Shown piece after piece: positions 5,756-16,142 of a stretch of 35,084 nt of DNA. The position numbers and the translations under genes were made by a program. Within the stretch, counting starts at the first letter, position 1, and each line of letters opens with the position of its first letter. The notes under the pieces are model-generated. The model saw nothing but the letters and a program-made list of their open reading frames with translations. It was not told the DNA's origin and did no database searches. Source of the DNA: Cytophagaceae bacterium (GTDB lineage: Bacteria > Bacteroidota > Bacteroidia > Cytophagales > Flexibacteraceae); contig JAIYDB010000035.1 in assembly GCA_027487695.1 (NCBI GenBank), forward strand, positions 1-35,084, written 5' to 3'.

Positions 5756-8700
5756 TTATCTTCTTAGGATGGTTAACAAACCGTAGTATCTGCTTGGGCG
5801 TTCGCCAAAGGCTTCAACTTCAAGATAATAAACACCATCTGATAGTCCCTGACCATCAAAATCGTTTTGGTAATTATTACTGCGGAAAACCTCAGTTCCA
5901 TACCTATTGAATACACGCACCCTATGGTTAGGATATAGTAGGATATTAGTGATAATCACCCTATCGTTAATTCCATCGCCATTCACAGTAATTACATTAC
6001 CTAACGGCCTTAATGGGTTACTGAAGTTTAGCACTATTCTATTACTCCAGCTGTATAAATCGCCGTTGTTTTGAAGTGCCTTAATTCTGTAAACTTGGGT
6101 AAAGCCATCTCCCCCATTCTGGGCAGTAAATGTGAAGTTACTGGCAGAAGTTTGTGTGAGGTATTGTAGTGTGCCTGCATTATCTACCTCACGGTAAATT
6201 TCATAACGAGCAACACCCGTTGGCCAGCCTACAAACTCATTCCAAGCAAGGTTAGTGGATTGAGTTTCATCTACACTTGCACCCTTTAAAGTAAGCATTC
6301 GGAAAACTTCGCCACCTAGTTCAGTACCGCATTGGTTATTCACATTAGCGGTATATTCAAAGGTTTCTGTACTGCTACCTAGTTGTTGACGGTATTCAGA
6401 GGTGCCTCTTTCTAAATTAGCTTGGGTTACAAAGCTTTCACCTAAACCAAAGGCTCTTCTACCTATGGCAACTTTTCTATCAGTAGGCAGCTGATTGAAG
6501 TTAGCCAAGCTATAGGTTACAATTACCAACGAGTCATTATCCTCGTCACGGGTTAGGTTTATCACCTTTAATTCTGAATTATCGTACCTAATTGGCATAG
6601 GCAAACTATCGTTAGAGCAACCATTAGCAGTAACTTCTAAAACAGTTAGCTTTTTTGGTCCTGCCTCTAACCAGTTTATGACAATGGCAGTATCAAGGCT
6701 ACCACTAGGGTCTTCGCCTACAAAGGCACCACCTTCAATTCTCCAGAAGAATCTTGAGCCACGCAAGCCCGAAACTTGGTATTGCTTATTCAATAAATCA
6801 GTACTACAAAGTAGGCTATCATAAGAACTAGAAAGCTGAGTTCTAGGCACTTCAAATACCTCAACATCGGCAGGAATAACTCTACCTACACAACCATTAG
6901 AAGTTGTTTCACGAACCTGAATCTGGTACCTACCGGCAGTTCGCCATTCTATGTTAATTCTATTTCCAGAACTTGGCTGCAATACAACCCCATTACTAGG
7001 GTTCACTTGCCATTCATAAGTACTTCCATTAAAGCCGTTTATCTGATAATTACTTGGCTGATTAGTAGCACAAATAGAAGCCGTTCCGAAAACAGTTAGC
7101 GTATCTCTTGGCGACTCGTAAACATTTACGGTTAAGGTATCAGAGAAACCTTCACAACGAGAGGTAGAAGTATTACTATTTTCCTTAATCCAAATTTTAC
7201 CTACACCAGCACCGCTCCATCGTATTCTTATTTGAGGGTTTCCTTGTACTTCGCCTGGCTCAATAGTTCCAAGTCCGTTAGTAAACCAAGTATAAGTAGA
7301 ATTAGCGGTGAAGCCTGTTGTATAAGTCTGTACCAGAGGCTCTGAAGTACACAAGCGTGCAGCACCATCGGCAGTAGTAGGTTTTAAGCGTTCGTTAATG
7401 GTGATAATGATAGAGTCCTTAGTTCCTACGCAACCGTATTGGTTAGTAGGTACAACACTAATTCCAGCATTTTCTAAGGCAGAACCCCAGTTAACAGTTA
7501 TGTTTGATGTTCCTTGACCTGTAGCAATAGTACCACCTCTTACTTGCCAGTTATACGTATAGCCTGCATTATTAGGTACAGAATAACTTACCCCTAACAC
7601 ATCTGGACATACCCTTAACGATGGGAACTCCACTGGGTATTGTAACGGTCTAGGGTTAGTAATTACGTTAACAGTATCGTAATTGGTGCAACCATTGCCT
7701 AAGATTACTTCAAAAACTAGCTTTGTAGTGTCTGGCACTTGGCTAGTATTAGTATAGCTCACAGTTACAGAGCCTCCTTCAGAAAGCACCCTGCCAGTTT
7801 CAAGATCTGTCCAACGTCTTATTCTGTCAGTAGTACCAACTGCATTGCCCAGAGTAATTGAATCACCTGAACAAATAGCAGTATCTCTACCCGCATCGGC
7901 AATTGGCTTAGAATTAGTAGTTACAAACACAGTATCTTTTTTCTGGCAACCTGTTATTCGGTCAATCACATTCAGAACAACTGTATCAATAGTAAAGTTG
8001 CTGCCATCTGGAATAGATTTTCTAAATGAAACTCGAGCTGTATTTCTATTGCTTAAATAAGTAATAGGCGACCATTCATAGGCGTATCTATCCACACTAT
8101 CAGTACCAAGAATAGCAACAGCATCTGAACACAGCTGTGCCCTTGGTGCTAAATCATTGATAGGTAATGGCTGAATCCCTGCATAAACTGTGATTAACGT
8201 AGTACAACCTGTTAATCTATTGGTTTTCAGTAATTGATATCTTCTTGTAACCAATTGCTGGGTAGCATTTTGAATTACGAAATTCGCAGTAGGCACAGTA
8301 TCGTTACTGATATCTAGGTTTGGAGTCCACCTATAACTATAAGTAGCCAAATCGCCTGGTTCACCAATGCTTCCAACACTTCCAGAACAAGCAAAAGTGG
8401 TATCACCTTCAATTAAATTAGGTGGTGATGGATTTATACTTACATCAACCGTATCTTTATCAGAGCAGTTGGTCCTTACATTAAGCTTTTCAAGAACGAT
8501 GGTTTGGGTTATGGCTGCTGCTGTAGTATTGTTTACTCTAAAAGTAGGCTGAGCTAAATTGGCATCGTTCAAGTTACCTACTAAACCTGGTCGTAGTCCG
8601 TTTAATAAGCTCCAAGTATAAACATGGTTACGCTCTGGAGCTTCGCCACCTAAAACGGCAGGCACATTAGGACAAACTACCAAATCAGTGCCTGCTAAAG

Positions 8701-11700
8701 CCACCACTTGCGGTCTTACACGCATCGCAAAACGAGCAGAGTCTAAGCAGCCAGTTGTTTTATTAGTGATAATTAAAGTATATCGAACGGTATCCTCTAT
8801 TCTAGAAAGGTTTTCCTTTTGGAAAACAGGATTCGCCAATGTATCTGATGATAAGAATGCAGCAGGCACCCACCTATATCTGAAACCAGCCACAGGTGCA
8901 GCCCCTATTTGAGCTAGTTCATTTGAGCAAGCAGTATCTTTCCTTCCAACGATAGGACGTGGATTAGGTTCCACTTTTACAACAATAGTATCCTTGTTTT
9001 CACAACGTGTAGTACTATCAGTTACCGTTAAAATATAACGAGTAAAGGTTGGGGCTGTATCAGGATTTACACCCCTAACTACTGGCTGAGCAAATTCATG
9101 ATTGATTAATCCCATAGCTGGGGACCATCGATACCTTAAACCAGGAATAGGAGGAGCACCCAAAATAGCAGATTGTGCAGGGCAAAGGGTAACTGTATCA
9201 ACAGTACCAGCAATGGCAACTGGCAATGGTTTTATGGTAACCAGTACCGTATCTAAGTTAACACAATTGGTAAGGCTATTGGTGATGGTCTTTTTAAACC
9301 CAATTGCAATAGGATTTGAAGTAGGGTTCTGAGCTAATACCCTCACTTGAGCACCAGTTATGCTAACCAAACCTCCAGTTACCAACAAATTATTGGTAGA
9401 AAGCGGCTCCCATATATAGGTTTCGTTCGCTAAGGCAGGGGCACCTATTTGAACCACCACATTAGAACAAGTAGCTGTATCTGGTCCCGCAGTTTTTGAA
9501 GGCTTAGGATTTACTGTGATTAATACAGGAACTGTATTTATACAACCCGAACCTAAATCTGTAACCCTTACTTGGTAAGTTATTATTTGTGGAACAGTTC
9601 CATTGTTTGTCAATGTAATAAATGGATTAGCTACTGTAGTATCAGAAAGACCAGATCTAGTTAACCATTCATATCTATAACCAGCAGTTGGAATATTATC
9701 AAACAAGGTTGGAACCTCCGAACAAACAGATAGCGTTGTTCTATTCATGGTCGGCGTTGGTGCCACATCAATCACTACGGTATCTAAACCTGGACAACCC
9801 AAGGCTACATTTGTTGCTGTTAGGAACCAAGTTACCCTTCTATAAACAGTTCCTGAATTGAAATATGCTCTAGTAACAGTTGGTCCATTCACAACCTGAC
9901 CTTCAGAATTTCGCCAAACATAGCTAAAGCCCGGCTGTGGGGTAGTTCCAAAAGTATAAGTAGCTCCATTACAAACTGAATCGTCTGGTGCTTTTACGAT
10001 AGCTGGTTGCCCTTGAACAGTAAAGATTACTGTATTAATACCGAAACCGCAGCTAAATGGTCCCGTTACAACATATCTATAAGTAAAGCTCCCACCAGGT
10101 GGCACAGTATCCCAACGTACCCTTGGATTAAAGTTGGTATTACCAGAGTTAACAAAGTTTCGTGTATCTATCCAGTTAATTGAATAGCCTGGAGGTACAT
10201 TAGAAATCCCTAATCGTATTTCCTGCCCTTGGCAAGCAGAGGCATTGGCATTTAGCCTTAAGTTTTGAACTGTATTAACTAGTACTGTATCGCGCTGAAT
10301 GCAACCATTTGAACTCAAACTACTTACAATATATGCAGTAGTATCGGTTGGGGTGGCAGTAGGGTTGGCTATATTCGGATTACTTAAACCAGTTGTAGGA
10401 CTCCAAGTATAAATGCCATTACCACCAGTTACATTTAACTGTATGGTTTCGCCTTGACAAATAGTACGATTGGTGTTAGTTGTAGCTTGTAATGGGGGGA
10501 TAAGCTCAGTAACAACTGGTACTGAAACAGAATCTTTACAGCCACCGTTTGCTGCACTTGCAGTAGAAACTATCCTAATAAAATTGCTCGTACTACCCGT
10601 AGTCCACCGAACACCAATAGATGTAGTATTATTCGGATTACCTACAAGTGTACCTCCTTGCACCTTCCAAACTGAACTTGAATTAGCAGTAAGGTTAGGT
10701 ACGGTATAAGTGTAAACAGTATTATCGGCACAGGTTCTGTTCTGGCCGCTTATCACTCTTGGTCCTCTAAATGGACTTACGTTAATCGTAAATACAGCTC
10801 TTGTTGTAGAAGGCGGGCAACCCTTATCGGCAGCGGTAACCCTTACCACATAAGTACCTAGTACACTACAATTGGTATTCCAGTTGAAAGAAGTTTGAAC
10901 GCTGCCATCGCCAGTAACTCGAGCTAACGTTGCTCTTGGACCAGTATAACCATTGGCACCACTAATAATATCGGCCAATGGTTCAATGCTTAAGCTATCG
11001 CCCTCAGGATCATTATATCCAAAGTTAAAGTTTACGCTTTGCCCTGAAGTGATATTATAAACTGTTGGCAGCGAAGAAGGAGTAATTGTAGGCGGTTGGT
11101 TAGGCGGACAGTCGTTAGGACCGTTACCTGTTTCCCTTACCACAAATTGAAGTTCTCGTCGTGTAACCCCTATAAGCGTATCTGATAAACCTTCCCTTGC
11201 TCGATATTCTGATATCTCAAGGGTAACAGAATATTGCCCTGGTACCGTAGCAAAATAAGTAGAAAGTCCAGAGCTCGCATTGATACTGGCTAAACTCCCA
11301 TTGGTAGTTCCAAAAGGCTGACTAGGCGTAAACCCAGGTAACATTGGGATAATTGCAGGCGGCAGATACGTTGGTGGCTGTGGTAAACGCTCGCCATTGA
11401 ATGGTGCGCCAAAAGAATACTGAAGCCTATCACCGTCAGGGTCAACCGCTGTATTGATAAAGGTATTGCTTATATTGGTTAACATAAACGGAATAGCAAT
11501 ATCAGTAAACTGCGGGCTACTATTCGGAAACTCTCCTGGTGATGGAATTATGGCCTGAAATGTATTTCCTTTATCGTTACCGTTGCCAAGGTTTTCTGTA
11601 TTGTTTCTATCGGCAGTTCTGTGGTAAGCGATATATCCAGAGGCATCAAAAGGCAAATCAACCGTATATTCAAACCAGTTATACCATATTCTTATCCCAT

Positions 11701-12091
11701 TTAAGCAAGTTAATGTACAGCCGGGAGGAGTGCGCGGTGAAGTTTCACCTTTTTGCATAGTGATGACACGGTTATCAATCCTTGCTCCTGTTGATCTTCT
11801 GTAAATGGCAATCTGGGGTCTAGGGTTTTCGCCTTCTCTTGCAATTGCTCCCCAGTTAATTGTATCTGACGGATTGTTAGGGTCGCCAATTGGTTGATAG
11901 TTACTACCAGGACCCGCCCACACATACATCGATAGCTTTATGCTATATCTGAAAGTATTGGTATTCGACTGAAAACCAATATACCTATAGGTGATTTCTC
12001 CTCCCATTACGTGGGTGGCATAACTTTCTTGAGTAATACCTAAAAGTACTACTACCAAGTAAAACAGTCTTAATATATGTTTAACTTTCAT
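5756..12091 (-). CDS. Giant T9SS type B adhesin-like protein with about 16 Ig/PKD-like modules
   Basis: A 2111-aa secreted protein. A signal peptide covers about residues 1-25, and the mature start ATHVMGGEITYRYIG is the characteristic N-terminus of giant gliding-motility-associated proteins. An N-terminal beta domain reaches about residue 330, with DPDGD near 220. A DPEGDS-type cadherin-like unit follows at about 340-440. About 16 modules of roughly 87 aa then run from about 445 to 1840. Each opens with a Cys (TCADN, ICQGE, VCNGA, VCSEV, LCPAQ and so on), contains a YxW strand and closes near GC..DTV. Next is an Fn3-like segment (about 1925-2020) and a type B sorting domain (from about 2027) with NGDGIND, VRVFNRYGTEVF and a DGVYYLEV strand. 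It probably acts as a cell-surface or secreted adhesin. It lies 35 bp after the 1200-aa gene with no terminator between, so the two are probably co-transcribed. Confidence 0.93.
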   Translation of the reverse strand: MKVKHILRLFYLVVVLLGITQESYATHVMGGEITYRYIGFQSNTNTFRYSIKLSMYVWAGPGSNYQPIGDPNNPSDTINWGAIAREGENPRPQIAIYRRSTGARIDNRVITMQKGETSPRTPPGCTLTCLNGIRIWYNWFEYTVDLPFDASGYIAYHRTADRNNTENLGNGNDKGNTFQAIIPSPGEFPNSSPQFTDIAIPFMLTNISNTFINTAVDPDGDRLQYSFGAPFNGERLPQPPTYLPPAIIPMLPGFTPSQPFGTTNGSLASINASSGLSTYFATVPGQYSVTLEISEYRAREGLSDTLIGVTRRELQFVVRETGNGPNDCPPNQPPTITPSSLPTVYNITSGQSVNFNFGYNDPEGDSLSIEPLADIISGANGYTGPRATLARVTGDGSVQTSFNWNTNCSVLGTYVVRVTAADKGCPPSTTRAVFTINVSPFRGPRVISGQNRTCADNTVYTYTVPNLTANSSSVWKVQGGTLVGNPNNTTSIGVRWTTGSTSNFIRIVSTASAANGGCKDSVSVPVVTELIPPLQATTNTNRTICQGETIQLNVTGGNGIYTWSPTTGLSNPNIANPTATPTDTTAYIVSSLSSNGCIQRDTVLVNTVQNLRLNANASACQGQEIRLGISNVPPGYSINWIDTRNFVNSGNTNFNPRVRWDTVPPGGSFTYRYVVTGPFSCGFGINTVIFTVQGQPAIVKAPDDSVCNGATYTFGTTPQPGFSYVWRNSEGQVVNGPTVTRAYFNSGTVYRRVTWFLTATNVALGCPGLDTVVIDVAPTPTMNRTTLSVCSEVPTLFDNIPTAGYRYEWLTRSGLSDTTVANPFITLTNNGTVPQIITYQVRVTDLGSGCINTVPVLITVNPKPSKTAGPDTATCSNVVVQIGAPALANETYIWEPLSTNNLLVTGGLVSITGAQVRVLAQNPTSNPIAIGFKKTITNSLTNCVNLDTVLVTIKPLPVAIAGTVDTVTLCPAQSAILGAPPIPGLRYRWSPAMGLINHEFAQPVVRGVNPDTAPTFTRYILTVTDSTTRCENKDTIVVKVEPNPRPIVGRKDTACSNELAQIGAAPVAGFRYRWVPAAFLSSDTLANPVFQKENLSRIEDTVRYTLIITNKTTGCLDSARFAMRVRPQVVALAGTDLVVCPNVPAVLGGEAPERNHVYTWSLLNGLRPGLVGNLNDANLAQPTFRVNNTTAAAITQTIVLEKLNVRTNCSDKDTVDVSINPSPPNLIEGDTTFACSGSVGSIGEPGDLATYSYRWTPNLDISNDTVPTANFVIQNATQQLVTRRYQLLKTNRLTGCTTLITVYAGIQPLPINDLAPRAQLCSDAVAILGTDSVDRYAYEWSPITYLSNRNTARVSFRKSIPDGSNFTIDTVVLNVIDRITGCQKKDTVFVTTNSKPIADAGRDTAICSGDSITLGNAVGTTDRIRRWTDLETGRVLSEGGSVTVSYTNTSQVPDTTKLVFEVILGNGCTNYDTVNVITNPRPLQYPVEFPSLRVCPDVLGVSYSVPNNAGYTYNWQVRGGTIATGQGTSNITVNWGSALENAGISVVPTNQYGCVGTKDSIIITINERLKPTTADGAARLCTSEPLVQTYTTGFTANSTYTWFTNGLGTIEPGEVQGNPQIRIRWSGAGVGKIWIKENSNTSTSRCEGFSDTLTVNVYESPRDTLTVFGTASICATNQPSNYQINGFNGSTYEWQVNPSNGVVLQPSSGNRINIEWRTAGRYQIQVRETTSNGCVGRVIPADVEVFEVPRTQLSSSYDSLLCSTDLLNKQYQVSGLRGSRFFWRIEGGAFVGEDPSGSLDTAIVINWLEAGPKKLTVLEVTANGCSNDSLPMPIRYDNSELKVINLTRDEDNDSLVIVTYSLANFNQLPTDRKVAIGRRAFGLGESFVTQANLERGTSEYRQQLGSSTETFEYTANVNNQCGTELGGEVFRMLTLKGASVDETQSTNLAWNEFVGWPTGVARYEIYREVDNAGTLQYLTQTSASNFTFTAQNGGDGFTQVYRIKALQNNGDLYSWSNRIVLNFSNPLRPLGNVITVNGDGINDRVIITNILLYPNHRVRVFNRYGTEVFRSNNYQNDFDGQGLSDGVYYLEVEAFGERPSRYYGLLTILRR

Positions 12092-12126
12092 CTATATTCT
12101 TTTGAAGGAGGCCAGTAATTGTAGGC

Positions 12127-15100
12127 TTATAATTTATTCAATTTAAAGGTTCTCTGTTCGCCATTAACAAGAACTTGAACTAAATAAATGCCTGTTTTCA
12201 GATTACCAATATTCATTTGCTTTGTTCCTATGCCAGACTCTACCGTTTCTGTAATCATCGTTTTGCCAAGTACATCAGTAACTAAAACCTTAAAGTTTGA
12301 TCCCGCAAAACTACCCACCTGCCATTGTAATTTGAATTGATTACTAGCAGGGTTCGGGTATAAACTAAAGGAATTAAGCATTTCAGATTTTGCATTAGCC
12401 GGATCAATTACCAAAATGGCATAGTCTTCAATTTGTCCTGTAAAAGGAGCCTCGCAAGCGTTGGCAATAACACCAGCCTGATCGGCTCTTACTCTCATTC
12501 TTAATGGAACAGATTTTACAGCGTTTCTTGGCGCCTGTACGTTAATAGAATGTTCTAAACCTGTGCTTGCCAATACGCGCTCAGAGTTATCGAACGAGGC
12601 ATTGTTATTCCAGTCTATCCAAGCCATTACACTTTCTTCAAAAATAGTGTTAGTGCGTACAGATAACAAGTAAGCTGTATCCGGATGCAGGTTGGTTTGA
12701 TACAAACAACTATTGTTTACATAACCTTCTTCAAAAGCCGAATTTGAGTTATGGTTTATCGTTTTAAGGGTTACATTGTAAATACCTGAAATACTGAAAG
12801 CAGTTGCATTTGTAGGATTGGGAGAACAAGCAATTGGCAATGGCGAATTATTAAACCTAACTCTGATTGGGTTTGGAAACACAAATGTATCGGCACCAAA
12901 AGTATTATTTACAATTAAAGAAACAGTATAATTACCTTCTGCAGAGTAAGTATGGCTAGGGTTCTGAAGAGTGCTAGTTGCATTATCGCCAAAGTTCCAT
13001 AACCAAGAGGTAGGATCAAAACCGCTGCTATCAGCAAATTGGGCTAATGCGCTACAAGTAATATTTGTATATCCAAATTTTGCAACAGGCGCTCTGTTAC
13101 TAGCTTCAATATCTAAACCGTAATCTTCTACCTGCCCAAAGCTATTTAAGCAAGGGTCCACTAAGTCGTTAAAATCAACCGAAATTCTTAGTCTTGTTCT
13201 TCCGCTTCTTGCCGCTTGTGGTATCACAAACGAACCATTAAATGGATTAATACCACTGCTTGCCTGCAATACCAATTCAGAACTTGAGAAGTTACCATCT
13301 TTATTCCAATCGGCCCAAACGCCAATAAAACCTGCGTTTACTTGTTGACTTATTGTAATACTAACTGTTTGACCTCTAGTAACTGTTGCAAATTGTGAGC
13401 ACGCAAAATCTCTGTAGCCTTCTCTGGAATCGGACGTTGAATTATTTACTGTAAGGAAATTAACGTTGGTAATACCAGTAGTTGCTTGCGGCGATGTAGC
13501 AATTGGGGTGCAATTAGACGCAACCAAACCATTCGATTGCAATACTCTCACATAGTCAGTTCTTGTTAGTGAATCGGTTCCAAAGGCATTAGTAACTACT
13601 AATTTCACAGAATATGTACCCGGACTACTAAATGTAAAGTTAGGATTACGCTGTGTACTTGTACCTAAATTATTCCCAAAAGTCCAACGATAGGTGGTTG
13701 GAAGGTATAAACTACTATCAGTAAATTGAAAATACCCAGTACAATTGGCTCTATCTGTAGTACCAAAACGTGCCTGAGGTGCTCTATCAGGATACTTACA
13801 AATCACTACAATATCTTCTACTTCTCCTTGTGCTAAATTAGAACAAGCATTAAAGGTATTATTGCTTGATACCACCATACGCAAGCGCAAAGGTGTATTT
13901 TGCAATACGGTTAAGGCAGGGTTAATATTAGAGGTAATTTGCCCACTAGTGGTTTGGCTGTTTAAAATAGTTTCTGAGTTATCGAACCTGCCATTATTGT
14001 TCCAGTCAATGTAAACTTTTACAAAACTGGGAAAACCAGGATTGGATCGAGGACAAAAAATAGTAAGAACATTAGCAACCCCTGGGGTTAGAAACGCACC
14101 TCTATTACAAGTATTATCTCTATAACCTTCTGTACCAGCTCCAGAAGTATAATCTAATGTCCCAAGTCTAACTCTGGTAATGCCGTAACTTGAGCTCGCA
14201 TTGGCAATTGTAGGTGAACAATTGTTCAAAGCTGGAACAGAACCAAAAATACGAACTGCATTTGGTTTGACTACGGTATCTGAACCAAAGCTATTTGATA
14301 CTCTTAGTTCTACATTATAAGTACCAGGATTTATGTAAGTATGGGTTACGTTAGGCAAGGTTGTAGTTCTTGTATTACCATCGCCAAAGAACCATTGGTA
14401 ACTACTTCCGCCAACATTACCACTAAAGTTAAACTCCCTAGTAAATTGACATAAGCTGGTATCTAACTGCTCGAAATCTGCTTCTGGACGGGTAGTAAAG
14501 CCTGATACTATTACGGTATAATCTTCATACTGACCGTGAATCATCCCATTACAAGCGCTAAAATCAGAACCTGTAAAGTCTGAACCCACACGTAGCCTTA
14601 AAGGCACACCAGTTAAAGCATTGCTAGGAACAATAATTCTTACATTGTGCGATGTAGCATTGGTTTGAGAGCCAATGAGTTCAGCTGTTGAAAACTCGCC
14701 ATCGTTGTTTGCATCAAGCCAAACCTTAGTATCTTGACCTTCAGAGGCTGAACCATTAAAGGTAATTCTATACACGCCACTAGGAACCATTCTGGCCCTA
14801 AACCTACAGCTATAGTCTTGGTATCCGGAAGTATTTGGCAATCCAGTTGTGTTAATATTGAGCAATCGTAAGTTGGCAATGGTATATCCACAACATGGAG
14901 TAGCTGCACTTGGCGAACAAATATTAGCTTGGGCAACAGTATCGTTTAATACAATGAAGTTTTCTTTAGTAATCGTATTAGTGCCAAATGGGTTTTGGAC
15001 TACCAGTCTAATGGTATAAACTCCATTCCTATCATACGTATGAACAGGATTTTGATTAGTGCTGCTATCACCATCGCCAAAAAACCAACGCCATTGGGTG

Positions 15101-15729
15101 GGAGCATTTACACTTTCATCAAAAAAGGAAACCGTTGGAGAACATACAATAGAATCGGCAACAGAAAAACGAGCTGTAGGCGGCGATGAATTTTCTATAG
15201 CAATAATTGAAAAATCTACTCCCTGCCCTATTTGAGGGGTAAAACAAGGACCAATATTACTGTTCGTGGTTCTATCAGAAACTAATCTAACCCTCATTTT
15301 TCTGCCTAGAGGTACAGAAGTAGGCAAGGTAAATGAACCGCTATGAGAAATAGCAGCACCAGCATAAACCTGTTCCAAATTAGGATCAAATGAGTTATCA
15401 AGGTTTAAGTCGATATAGATTCTTAAGTTTTCATTAAAATTTGGACCTGTTCTTACAGTAAAATTGTAAGGCCTATTTCTGATAATTGAGATAGGAACAC
15501 CACAATACAAATTCTTGTACCCTTCAGTAGCACCAATGGCAGTGTAGTTTAATGTAGCAAAACGAACACTTCTAATTCCAGACCCAAATGCTCCAGCAGC
15601 AGGATCAGTAGCGTTACCAGGGCTACACTGAGCAACCGTATCGCACTGAGCAACAGCAACTCCTTGGCACAAGCCTAAAAGTAAAAGAACAATAAAACTT
15701 AATTTCGCAGGGTACTTTAGTAAACTCAT
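12127..15729 (-). CDS. T9SS type A substrate with alternating GEVED and PKD domains
   Basis: A 1200-aa secreted protein. A signal peptide ends near VAVAQ (about residue 28). Five GEVED-type domains are seen, each with a GYxxxxC opening, a WxDxNxDGxFxxxE-like calcium-style loop and a closing GQxEDY motif. They alternate with four PKD domains at about residues 186, 415, 655 and 885, recognisable by WxFGDG or WxFG, NPxHTY or an equivalent, and G-x-Y-x-V-x-L-x-V. The last 85 residues (from about 1115) are a type A sorting domain with SLYPNPAS, VLVTDVLGK and GIYLVQV. Type IX secretion and cell-surface or extracellular location follow from established knowledge of this tail. Target ligand is unknown. 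This is the first gene of the two-gene minus-strand operon. Confidence 0.94.
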   Translation of the reverse strand: MSLLKYPAKLSFIVLLLLGLCQGVAVAQCDTVAQCSPGNATDPAAGAFGSGIRSVRFATLNYTAIGATEGYKNLYCGVPISIIRNRPYNFTVRTGPNFNENLRIYIDLNLDNSFDPNLEQVYAGAAISHSGSFTLPTSVPLGRKMRVRLVSDRTTNSNIGPCFTPQIGQGVDFSIIAIENSSPPTARFSVADSIVCSPTVSFFDESVNAPTQWRWFFGDGDSSTNQNPVHTYDRNGVYTIRLVVQNPFGTNTITKENFIVLNDTVAQANICSPSAATPCCGYTIANLRLLNINTTGLPNTSGYQDYSCRFRARMVPSGVYRITFNGSASEGQDTKVWLDANNDGEFSTAELIGSQTNATSHNVRIIVPSNALTGVPLRLRVGSDFTGSDFSACNGMIHGQYEDYTVIVSGFTTRPEADFEQLDTSLCQFTREFNFSGNVGGSSYQWFFGDGNTRTTTLPNVTHTYINPGTYNVELRVSNSFGSDTVVKPNAVRIFGSVPALNNCSPTIANASSSYGITRVRLGTLDYTSGAGTEGYRDNTCNRGAFLTPGVANVLTIFCPRSNPGFPSFVKVYIDWNNNGRFDNSETILNSQTTSGQITSNINPALTVLQNTPLRLRMVVSSNNTFNACSNLAQGEVEDIVVICKYPDRAPQARFGTTDRANCTGYFQFTDSSLYLPTTYRWTFGNNLGTSTQRNPNFTFSSPGTYSVKLVVTNAFGTDSLTRTDYVRVLQSNGLVASNCTPIATSPQATTGITNVNFLTVNNSTSDSREGYRDFACSQFATVTRGQTVSITISQQVNAGFIGVWADWNKDGNFSSSELVLQASSGINPFNGSFVIPQAARSGRTRLRISVDFNDLVDPCLNSFGQVEDYGLDIEASNRAPVAKFGYTNITCSALAQFADSSGFDPTSWLWNFGDNATSTLQNPSHTYSAEGNYTVSLIVNNTFGADTFVFPNPIRVRFNNSPLPIACSPNPTNATAFSISGIYNVTLKTINHNSNSAFEEGYVNNSCLYQTNLHPDTAYLLSVRTNTIFEESVMAWIDWNNNASFDNSERVLASTGLEHSINVQAPRNAVKSVPLRMRVRADQAGVIANACEAPFTGQIEDYAILVIDPANAKSEMLNSFSLYPNPASNQFKLQWQVGSFAGSNFKVLVTDVLGKTMITETVESGIGTKQMNIGNLKTGIYLVQVLVNGEQRTFKLNKL

Positions 15730-15829
15730 ATCGTGAATTAATGGAGCAGCTTAGGCGTAAATTTGGCTAAAGTTAGTTGCCAAAAGAAAAGCTGAATTGT
15801 TCGGATAAAATAAAGAACCTCAGTATTTT

Positions 15830-15900
15830 GTTTTGGCAAGCAATAAGCAGCCAAAACTAAGACACTTTTCAGGGGTATAAAGTTGCTTATACAGAAAAGT
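15830..15900 (-). promoter_or_regulatory. Promoter region of the adhesin operon with two dyads
   Basis: TAGTTTTG reads on the minus strand at 15859 to 15852 and matches the -7 consensus. It is overlapped by an inverted repeat GTTTTGGC (15830-15837) / GCCAAAAC (15850-15857). Immediately upstream in the minus direction is a bipartite dyad: ACTTTTC (15864-15870) with GAAAAGT (15894-15900), enclosing GTATAA (15875-15880) with TTATAC (15887-15892). The arrangement suits protein operators over the -7 and -33 regions. Start-site use is not proven, and the implied leader is about 120 bases. Confidence 0.4.
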
Positions 15901-16134
15901 ATTTAGCTTAGTTTGTGATAAAGGTACGACAGATATAGCAGAAAATAAAAGTCCAAAACTTGGCTTTAGGAAACCGCCTAAAATTACCTATAAAAAAAGC
16001 AGGATCAATGTTTAGATACAACACAAGCATCTTATAACCAATATATTAAATAAAAAAAATCATCAAATAATACCACTATCAATTAAATCTAAAAAAAACT
16101 TAACATCTCTGCACATTCTGGCTTAATAAATACA

Positions 16135-16142
16135 TAACTTTG
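16135..16142 (+). promoter_or_regulatory. -7 element TAACTTTG for the prs operon
   Basis: A perfect TAnnTTTG match, 56 bases before the ATG at 16199 and 20 bases before the in-frame TTG at 16163. The upstream region is T- and A-rich without a clear -33 TTG. Confidence 0.5.

Noticed and set aside
7845-10709. Several plus-strand open frames inside the 2111-aa gene
   Set aside because: They lie antisense to a continuous well-supported coding region with clear domain structure, have no recognisable products and reflect codon bias of the minus-strand gene.
5756-15729. Repeated short DNA words (for example acagtatc-like) resembling a repeat array
   Set aside because: They come from recurring protein strands (DTV, GxYxV) in Ig/PKD/GEVED modules. 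There is no constant repeat plus unique spacer pattern, so this is not CRISPR.
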